From contig NZ_JRJG01000017.1 in assembly GCF_000759435.1 (NCBI RefSeq), positions 1-60,812 of the forward strand: a stretch of DNA of 60,812 nt, in the 5' to 3' direction. Shown piece by piece: positions 53,332-60,812 of this stretch. Under the pieces are notes generated by a model that was given only the letters and a program-made list of their open reading frames with translations, made no database searches and was not told where the DNA came from. Position numbers and translations under genes: made by a program. Within the stretch, counting starts at the first letter, position 1. Each line of letters starts with the position of its first letter. Origin of the DNA: Hoeflea sp. BAL378 (GTDB lineage: Bacteria > Pseudomonadota > Alphaproteobacteria > Rhizobiales > Rhizobiaceae).

Positions 53332-53407
53332 TGGTGGAGCCAAGCGGGATCGAACCGCTGACCTCCTGCATGCCATGCAGGCGCTCTCCCAGCTGAGCTA
53401 TGGCCCC
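53332..53407 (-). tRNA. tRNA-Ala (GGC anticodon)
   Basis: A 76-nt tRNA with encoded CCA. The D arm is GCTCAGCTGGGAGAGC, and the anticodon stem CCTGC/GCAGG encloses loop ATGGCAT, giving anticodon GGC for GCC codons. The T arm GCGGTTCGATCCCGC is canonical. A T6 run directly after CCA may help end transcription. Confidence 0.97.
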
Positions 53408-53576
53408 GGGACGCAAAGGAGGTGTGCTTTCGCGCGCTCCTTGCGAGAACCAGCCAGAAGAACCGGCCGGCAGGTGCGGCTTCATACTTCTGCAGCCGCG
53501 CAAGATCAAGATGTAAATTCAAACCTTTTCGCAGTTTCGCACACCTGACGGCGTCGCGCCTGCGAAAGGGCCTTGC

Positions 53577-53981
53577 TTACTGGTCGTCGTCGTCGTCATT
53601 GACGCCGATGATGTCGCTCACATCGTCGTCGTCGTCATCATCGTCATCGGCCAGGAACGTATCGTCGTCGTCATCGTCGATTTCAACGTCGTCGTCGTCG
53701 ATGTCGGGAAGATCCTCGGACTTGCCGGTGCTGGTGACGTCCTCGTCCGCCTCTTCCAGCGAGACGATCTCGACGTCGGCCGAATCACCGTCGACTTCGG
53801 CGACTTCCTCTTCTTCCTCTTTCACCTTCTCGATGATGGCCACCTTGGCGGTCTCTTCGAAATAGGAAATCGGGTATTCCTTGCCCGTATAGGGCGAGAC
53901 GATGGGATCTTTGTTCAGATCGTAGAATTTGCGCCCGGTTTCGGGGCAAACGCGTTTTGTTCCAAGTTCCGGTTTTGCCAC
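53577..53981 (-). CDS. TIGR02300 family (FYDLN acid) protein
   Basis: A 134-residue alphaproteobacterial protein of unknown function. The conserved head is KPELGTKRVCPETGRKFYDLN followed by PYTGKEYP. The second half is extremely acidic, with several runs of Asp up to nine long encoded by GAC/GAT repeats. It starts with GTG after GAGG. It is found next to aroA and cmk in relatives, as here, and may bind cations or nucleic-acid-binding proteins. Confidence 0.93.
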   Translation of the reverse strand: MAKPELGTKRVCPETGRKFYDLNKDPIVSPYTGKEYPISYFEETAKVAIIEKVKEEEEEVAEVDGDSADVEIVSLEEADEDVTSTGKSEDLPDIDDDDVEIDDDDDDTFLADDDDDDDDDVSDIIGVNDDDDDQ

Positions 53982-54141
53982 TGTCGAAGCCTCATGAACT
54001 GGCAGGAAGTTTGGGGCTGGAGCGCCCGACTTCCCGTTTCGGCGGGTCCGGTCCCCATAATGATGTTGGACGCGGCTGTCAAAGCCAATCTCAATGAAAA
54101 TCCGCCCAATCCGGATGACTGAGCCCCCGCGGCTGTGATAG

Positions 54142-56198
<2,057 letters not shown>

Positions 56199-56284
56199 CC
56201 GCCGGCCGCCCCGACAGCGCCGGTCGCCGGCCGGAGCGCGCACCGCGCGTCCGGCTTATCGCTTTCTCCTTCAGGATCTAGAAG

Positions 56285-56935
56285 ATGTATTCTCCGCCCC
56301 ATTTCATCGAGACCGACGAGGCCGTCATGCGGGCGCTGATCGCCGCGCATCCGCTGGGGCTCCTGATCTCCTCCTCGGCCACGGGCGTGCTCGCCAATCC
56401 GCTTCCCTTCCTGGTCTCGGTAACGGACGGCGTCACCGTGCTGCGCGCGCACCTCGCGCGCGCCAACGAGCAATGGCGGCACATCCGGGAGGGGGCCGAG
56501 GTGCTGGTCGTGTTCCAGGGGGCTGACACCTATGTGACGCCGTCCTGGTACGCGTCCAAGGCCGAGCACGGCAAGGTGGTGCCCACCTGGAACTATGCGA
56601 TGGTGCAGGCGCGCGGGACGGCGCTTGTGCATGAGGACGCAGAGTGGCTGCGGCCGCAGGTGGGCGAGTTGACGGACACCCACGAGGCAGCCCGGCCGGC
56701 GCCCTGGAAGGTCAGCGACGCGCCCGACGCCTTCGTGGCCGCGCAGTTGCGCGGGATCGTCGGCATCGAGATCACAGTCCAGGAATTGACCGGCAAATGG
56801 AAGGTCAGCCAGAACCGGCAGGAGGCCGACCGGCGCGGCGTCCATGCCGGGTTGACCGCGGAGGGCGACGAGGCCATGGCCGGGCTCGTGTCCCGCTATG
56901 GCGGGCTTGCGGACCCGGCGGGGCGCCCGGAATGA
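56285..56935 (+). CDS. PaiB-family FMN-binding protein
   Basis: A 216-residue protein of the PaiB (FMN-binding negative transcriptional regulator) family. [28 protein letters not shown], then [26 protein letters not shown], and [21 protein letters not shown] with GL are diagnostic. The Bacillus member regulates sporulation and protease genes, but most homologues look like flavin-binding oxidoreductase-fold proteins. Its stop overlaps the cmk start. Confidence 0.92.
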   Translation: MYSPPHFIETDEAVMRALIAAHPLGLLISSSATGVLANPLPFLVSVTDGVTVLRAHLARANEQWRHIREGAEVLVVFQGADTYVTPSWYASKAEHGKVVPTWNYAMVQARGTALVHEDAEWLRPQVGELTDTHEAARPAPWKVSDAPDAFVAAQLRGIVGIEITVQELTGKWKVSQNRQEADRRGVHAGLTAEGDEAMAGLVSRYGGLADPAGRPE

Positions 56936-57585
56936 GCGTTCCCGCCGCGCCCCGCCACATCGTGATCGCCGTCGACGGCCCGGCGGCGGCCGGAAAAGGC
57001 ACGCTGTCGCGCCGGCTCGCCGATCATTACGGGCTCCGCCATCTCGACACCGGCCTCACCTACCGCGCCACCGCCAAGGCGCTGGCCGATCGCGGGCTCC
57101 CCTTCGATGACGAGGAGATCGCCGCGACAATCGCCGCCGATCTCGATCTCGGCCATCTCGACCGGTCGGTGCTCTCGGCCCACGAGATCGGCGAGGCCGC
57201 GTCGAAAGTTGCGGTCATGCCGCGGGTGCGCAAGGCGCTGGTCGAGGCGCAGCGCGCCTTCGCCCTCAGTCCGCCCGGCGCGGTGCTCGATGGCCGCGAC
57301 ATCGGCACGGTGGTCTGCCCCGACGCGCTCGTCAAATTCTATGTCACCGCAAGCCCTCAGACCCGCGCCCGCCGGCGCCACGACGAAATCGTCGGCAACG
57401 GCGGCCAGGCGGATCTGGCGACGATCCTGGCCGACATCGAAAAGCGCGACGCGCGCGACACCGGGCGCACCGATTCGCCGCTCAGGCCCGCGGCCGATGC
57501 GCACTTGCTAGATACGACCGAAATGGGTATAGAAGCCGCGTTCGACGCCGCCCGTGCCCTTGTGGACACTGCGCTCGAACGCTGA
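56932..57585 (+). CDS. cmk: Cytidylate kinase
   Basis: A 217-residue (d)CMP kinase. The P-loop is [17 protein letters not shown], followed by [25 protein letters not shown] (NMP-binding Arg/Asp) and the lid ARRRHDEI, with [15 protein letters not shown]. Length is normal. It is coupled to the PaiB gene by ATGA overlap and precedes rpsA, the standard cmk-rpsA arrangement. Confidence 0.96.
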   Translation: MSVPAAPRHIVIAVDGPAAAGKGTLSRRLADHYGLRHLDTGLTYRATAKALADRGLPFDDEEIAATIAADLDLGHLDRSVLSAHEIGEAASKVAVMPRVRKALVEAQRAFALSPPGAVLDGRDIGTVVCPDALVKFYVTASPQTRARRRHDEIVGNGGQADLATILADIEKRDARDTGRTDSPLRPAADAHLLDTTEMGIEAAFDAARALVDTALER

Positions 57586-57688
57586 ACGAACGCCAGCGAG
57601 CCTGTCCCGCGCCGTACTTGTCCCGCCTCAATGAAGGTCAGGGACAGACAGGCATCGCCGGTCCGACCAACACCAACAAGGCGCATCC

Positions 57689-57711
57689 GACCGCACGACG
57701 ATTTTGCGGTC
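57689..57711 (+). promoter_or_regulatory. Leader hairpin before rpsA
   Basis: A 6-bp stem GACCGC/GCGGTC with an 11-base loop ending in TTTT, immediately upstream of the CAGGAGA ribosome site. An S1 autoregulatory element is possible but unproven. A second inverted repeat (TGTCCC/GGGACA) lies further upstream in the same leader. Confidence 0.35.
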
Positions 57712-57724
57712 GCCAGGAGAATTC

Positions 57725-59431
57725 ATGTCACAAACTGCCAACATGACAGAGGATTTTGCATCCCTGTTTGCCGAATCCCTTGCCACGCAGGACTTGGCCG
57801 AAGGCTATGTCGCCAAGGGCATCGTCATCGCCATCGAGAAGGACGTCGCCATCATCGACGTCGGCCTCAAGGTCGAAGGCCGCGTGCCGCTCAAGGAATT
57901 CGGCGCCAAGGCCAAGGACGGCACGCTGAAGGTCGGCGATGAAGTCGAAGTCTATGTCGAGCGCATCGAGAACGCGCTGGGCGAAGCCATGCTGTCGCGC
58001 GAGAAGGCTCGCCGCGAGGAAAGCTGGGTCCGCCTCGAAGAGAAGTTCAACGCGCAGGAGCGCGTCGAAGGCGTCATCTTCAACCAGGTCAAGGGCGGCT
58101 TCACCGTCGACCTCGACGGCGCCGTGGCCTTCCTGCCGCGCAGCCAGGTCGACATCCGCCCGATCCGCGACGTCTCGCCGCTGATGCACATCCCGCAGCC
58201 GTTCGAAATCCTCAAGATGGACAAGCGCCGCGGCAACATCGTCGTCTCGCGCCGCACCGTGCTCGAAGAGAGCCGCGCCGAACAGCGCTCGGAAATCGTC
58301 CAGAACCTCGAAGAGGGCCAGACGGTCGAAGGCATGGTCAAGAACATCACCGATTACGGTGCGTTCGTTGACCTGGGTGGCATCGACGGCCTGCTGCACG
58401 TCACCGACATGGCCTGGCGCCGCGTCAACCATCCGTCGGAAATCCTGTCGATCGGCCAGACCGTCAAGGTCCAGATCATCCGCATCAACCAGGACACGCA
58501 CCGCATCTCGCTCGGCATGAAGCAGCTCGAGAGCGATCCGTGGGATGGCATCGGCGTCAAGTACCCGGCCGGCAAGCGCATCACCGGCACCGTGACCAAC
58601 ATCACCGACTACGGCGCCTTCGTCGAGCTGGAGCCGGGCATCGAAGGCCTGATCCACGTTTCGGAAATGTCCTGGACCAAGAAGAACGTACATCCCGGCA
58701 AGATCCTGTCGACCTCCCAGGAAGTCGACGTGGTCGTGCTCGAAGTCGACCCCAACAAGCGTCGCATTTCGCTCGGCCTCAAGCAGACGCTCGAGAATCC
58801 GTGGGAAGTGTTCGCCCAGAGCCACCCCGCGGGCACCGAAGTCGAAGGCGAAGTCAAGAACAAGACCGAGTTCGGCCTGTTCATCGGCCTCGAAGGCGAT
58901 GTCGACGGCATGGTTCACCTCTCCGACCTCGACTGGAACCGTCCGGGCGAACAGGTCATTGAGGAGTTCAACAAGGGCGACATGGTCAAGGCCGTGGTTC
59001 TCGACGTCGATGTCGACAAGGAACGCATCTCGCTCGGCATCAAGCAGCTCGGCCGGGATTCGATCGGCGATGCCGCCGCTTCGGGCGACCTGCGCAAGAA
59101 CGCCGTTGTCTCGGTCAAGGTGACCGCGGTCAATGACGGCGGCGTCGAGGTGGTTCTGGTGGATCACGAAGACCTCACCTCGTTCATCCGCCGCTCGGAC
59201 CTGTCGCGCGACCGCGATGAGCAGCGCCCCGAGCGTTTCTCGGTCGGCCAGGTGCTGGACGCCCGCGTGACCAACTTCTCCAAGAAGGACCGCAAGGTCG
59301 GCCTGTCGATCAAGGCCCTGGAGATCGCCGAAGAGAAGGAAGCCGTCGCACAGTTCGGTTCGTCCGACTCGGGCGCGTCGCTCGGCGACATCCTCGGCGC
59401 GGCGCTCAAGAAGCAGAGCGGCGACGAATAG
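57725..59431 (+). CDS. rpsA: 30S ribosomal protein S1
   Basis: A 568-residue protein with six S1 RNA-binding domains; repeats such as VKNITDYGAFVDLGGIDGLL, VTNITDYGAFVELEPGIEGL and VKNKTEFGLFIGLEGDVDGM are obvious. It binds mRNA and helps dock it on the 30S subunit. The start has a strong CAGGAGA site. A strong terminator follows. Confidence 0.98.
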   Translation: MSQTANMTEDFASLFAESLATQDLAEGYVAKGIVIAIEKDVAIIDVGLKVEGRVPLKEFGAKAKDGTLKVGDEVEVYVERIENALGEAMLSREKARREESWVRLEEKFNAQERVEGVIFNQVKGGFTVDLDGAVAFLPRSQVDIRPIRDVSPLMHIPQPFEILKMDKRRGNIVVSRRTVLEESRAEQRSEIVQNLEEGQTVEGMVKNITDYGAFVDLGGIDGLLHVTDMAWRRVNHPSEILSIGQTVKVQIIRINQDTHRISLGMKQLESDPWDGIGVKYPAGKRITGTVTNITDYGAFVELEPGIEGLIHVSEMSWTKKNVHPGKILSTSQEVDVVVLEVDPNKRRISLGLKQTLENPWEVFAQSHPAGTEVEGEVKNKTEFGLFIGLEGDVDGMVHLSDLDWNRPGEQVIEEFNKGDMVKAVVLDVDVDKERISLGIKQLGRDSIGDAAASGDLRKNAVVSVKVTAVNDGGVEVVLVDHEDLTSFIRRSDLSRDRDEQRPERFSVGQVLDARVTNFSKKDRKVGLSIKALEIAEEKEAVAQFGSSDSGASLGDILGAALKKQSGDE

Positions 59432-59460
59432 TCAGCCCTCTCTCTGAGAACCGAAGCATC

Positions 59461-59490
59461 AACCCGCCGGAGCGATCCGGCGGGTTTTTT
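59461..59490 (+). terminator. Intrinsic terminator after rpsA
   Basis: A 10-bp stem AACCCGCCGG/CCGGCGGGTT with a 6-base loop and a T run (TTTTTT). A classic Rho-independent terminator 30 bases past the rpsA stop. Confidence 0.95.
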
Positions 59491-59539
59491 GTTTATCTGT
59501 CTGAGTGAAATTTGAGGGGCAACGAAGCTTGTCTGTCAC

Positions 59540-59650
59540 AGAGGTCGCACAAACAGGCTTGTCTCTCATTCTCCGGCGAATTTGATAGACAACGAATGCA
59601 TGATCCAAAGCGACCTCTGCGCATCCGACCGGATACGCGGCGCTTTGGAC
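59540..59650. repeat. Nested inverted repeats between rpsA and the SDR gene
   Basis: Two perfect 9-bp inverted-repeat pairs share a segment: AGAGGTCGC (59540-59548) with GCGACCTCT (59610-59618), and TCCAAAGCG (59604-59612) with CGCTTTGGA further right at about 59640-59648. Inside the second is a smaller stem ATCC-GACC-GGAT. The two pairings are mutually exclusive because they share bases 59610-59612. There are also two imperfect copies of GAA.TTTGA...CAACGAA (59507 and 59578 regions). Confidence 0.5.
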
Positions 59651-59656
59651 CGCTCC

Positions 59657-60625
59657 TCAATAGCCGCCGATCACCGGAAGGATCTCGCCGGTGATGAAGC
59701 TCGATGTCTGCGGCGAGGCGAGGAAGACGAAGGCGGGGGCGATTTCCTCGGGCTGGGCCGGCCGCTTCATCGGCGCCTGGGTGCCGAAATCCCTCACCTG
59801 CTCGCTCGGCCGGTCGGAGGGGTTGAGCGGCGTCCACACGGGTCCCGGCGCCACGCAATTGACCCTTATGCCCTTGCCCATCAGGTTGGAGGACAGGGCC
59901 CGTGTGAAGGCATGGATGCCCCCCTTGGTCATGGAATAGTCGACCAGCGCGCCCGAGCCTTCGATGCCGGTGGTCGAGCCGGTATTGACGATCGCCGAGC
60001 CCTTCGACAGATGCGGCACCGCCGCCTTGCACATGTTGAAATAGCCGTAGAGGTTGGTCTTCAGCGTCTCGTCGAAATGCGCGTGGCTGAGATCCTCGAA
60101 GTCGAAGGCGTGGTACTGGAAGGCGGCGTTGTTGACGAGGATGTCGAGCCTGCCGAAGGCTTCGACGGTGGCTTCGACCGCCTTTTCGCACTGGGCCCTG
60201 TCGCGGACGTCGCCCGGGATGGCGATGCAGCGGCGGCCTTCCTTCTCGACCATCGCCTTGGTGGCCTCGGCGTCCTCGTGTTCGCTCAGATAGAAGATCG
60301 CCACATCCGCGCCTTCGCGGGCGAACAGCACCGCCACGGAGCGGCCGATGCCGGAATCGCCGCCGGTGACGATCGCCGCCATGCCCTCGAGCTTGCCCGA
60401 GCCGCGATAGTACGGCGCATCGTACATCGGCGCCGGATCAAGCGTGTGTTCGGTGCCGGGCTTGTCCTGGTGGCCCTGCGGGAAGGGCGGCACGGGATAG
60501 TCCCGGGCGCCCGCCTGCATGGCGCCGGGTTCCGGCGCATCGGAGCGCGCGTCCGCCGCGTCCACCTGGTTCTGGATGGCGCGCTGGGACTGGACTGCGT
60601 CTTCAACGGATCGGTTGTCGGTCAT
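59657..60625 (-). CDS. SDR-family oxidoreductase (YhdG/GsiB-type general stress group)
   Basis: A 322-residue short-chain dehydrogenase with a 75-residue N-terminal extension rich in Gln, Asp and Pro (PGTEHTLDPAPMYDAPYYRGSGKL) typical of this subgroup. The cofactor loop is VTGGDSGIGRSVA, then LVNNAAFQYH, catalytic Ser in NTGSTTGIEG and YSMTK (Tyr, Lys). The substrate is unknown; homologues are often stress-induced. The ribosome site is AGGAGA. Confidence 0.93.
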   Translation of the reverse strand: MTDNRSVEDAVQSQRAIQNQVDAADARSDAPEPGAMQAGARDYPVPPFPQGHQDKPGTEHTLDPAPMYDAPYYRGSGKLEGMAAIVTGGDSGIGRSVAVLFAREGADVAIFYLSEHEDAEATKAMVEKEGRRCIAIPGDVRDRAQCEKAVEATVEAFGRLDILVNNAAFQYHAFDFEDLSHAHFDETLKTNLYGYFNMCKAAVPHLSKGSAIVNTGSTTGIEGSGALVDYSMTKGGIHAFTRALSSNLMGKGIRVNCVAPGPVWTPLNPSDRPSEQVRDFGTQAPMKRPAQPEEIAPAFVFLASPQTSSFITGEILPVIGGY

Positions 60626-60812
60626 CGCTGTCTCCTGAGACTCTCGTGAAAGGGACTTTCCGGGACAACAGGGCAGCGGCGGCTTTTGTTCCCTCGAGCG
60701 GGACCGCGGCGCGGCGGGGGCAGGGACGCGCGCCGGGAACCAGGGCGGCGGCCGCGAACCGACGGACTCATCGCCGGCAGAGGACCACCCGCCGCAACGA
60801 AGCGGCGGGGGG
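60626..60812. other. Terminal intergenic sequence
   Basis: A GC-rich region upstream of the SDR gene at the window edge. It should hold the SDR promoter. No gene, repeat or RNA was recognised. Confidence 0.3.

Noticed and set aside
53332-53407. tRNA-Ala as an attachment site for an integrated element containing higBA
   Set aside because: No integrase and no second copy of the tRNA 3' end were found in the window.
59657-60625. SDR gene as the missing DprE2 partner
   Set aside because: Its N-terminal extension and motifs place it in the general stress SDR group, and it is 7 kb away on the other side of rpsA.

Overview
This is a GC-rich chromosomal window from an alphaproteobacterium, most likely Rhizobiales/Hyphomicrobiales and near the Rhizobiaceae/Phyllobacteriaceae. 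Evidence: a class II EPSP synthase very close to the Agrobacterium CP4 type, a membrane ferritin/VIT1 gene of the mbfA type with a perfect ICE palindrome (Irr target), a TIGR02300 (FYDLN acid) gene next to aroA-cmk-rpsA, nth divergent from a DUF2244 gene, and a candidate CtrA box. No insertion sequence, integrase, phage gene, CRISPR array or rRNA was seen. Most of the window is core chromosome with small accessory insertions.

Layout. 0-5.8 kb: EI24-family membrane protein, two small secreted probable metal-binding proteins (DUF411 and a Cys/His-rich one), a VOC protein divergent from its likely TetR regulator with two operators, a decayed methyltransferase, nth, DUF2244 and an Ada-like repair protein. 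5.8-12 kb: MsbA-like ABC exporter-dapB-gpmA operon, glk, mgsA and mepA. 12-18.4 kb: a GT-C membrane glycosyltransferase divergent from a GT2-GtrA pair, a Gfo/Idh oxidoreductase, an EF-hand protein and a nicotinamide phosphoribosyltransferase. 18.5-24.6 kb: infC, rpmI, rplT, pheS and pheT, with DUF4160, DUF2442 and GFA genes packed between pheS and pheT. 24.8-32.5 kb: hydrolase, transglutaminase-like peptidase, MFS, mbfA, YiiX-like hydrolase, STAS-less SulP transporter and O-antigen ligase. 32.8-36.2 kb: lepA, EamA exporter and tRNA-Leu(CAG).

36.3-44.5 kb holds an accessory catabolic locus: an M20 amidohydrolase, then a GntR-controlled divergon with a Gfo/Idh dehydrogenase, a shikimate-dehydrogenase-like enzyme and an HpcH/HpaI aldolase on one side and a complete TRAP transporter on the other. 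The substrate is unknown. 44.4-52.2 kb is envelope-sugar metabolism: phosphomannomutase plus a fused mannose-1-phosphate guanylyltransferase/AGE isomerase (a predicted two-gene GDP-mannose route), gpsA, and a DprE1-like oxidase with a HAD-UbiA fusion (decaprenyl-phosphoryl-arabinose-type chemistry, with no DprE2 partner in view). 52.5-53.4 kb: a HigBA-type toxin-antitoxin pair with its own promoter and two operators, next to tRNA-Ala(GGC). 53.6-59.5 kb: TIGR02300, then an aroA-isomerase-PaiB-cmk run leading to rpsA. A stress-type SDR closes the window.

The least explained items are the catabolic divergon, the gene insertion inside pheST, the HAD-UbiA/DprE1-like pair and the GT-C/GT2/GtrA cassette. 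All assignments come from reading the sequence and family knowledge; no database search was run.
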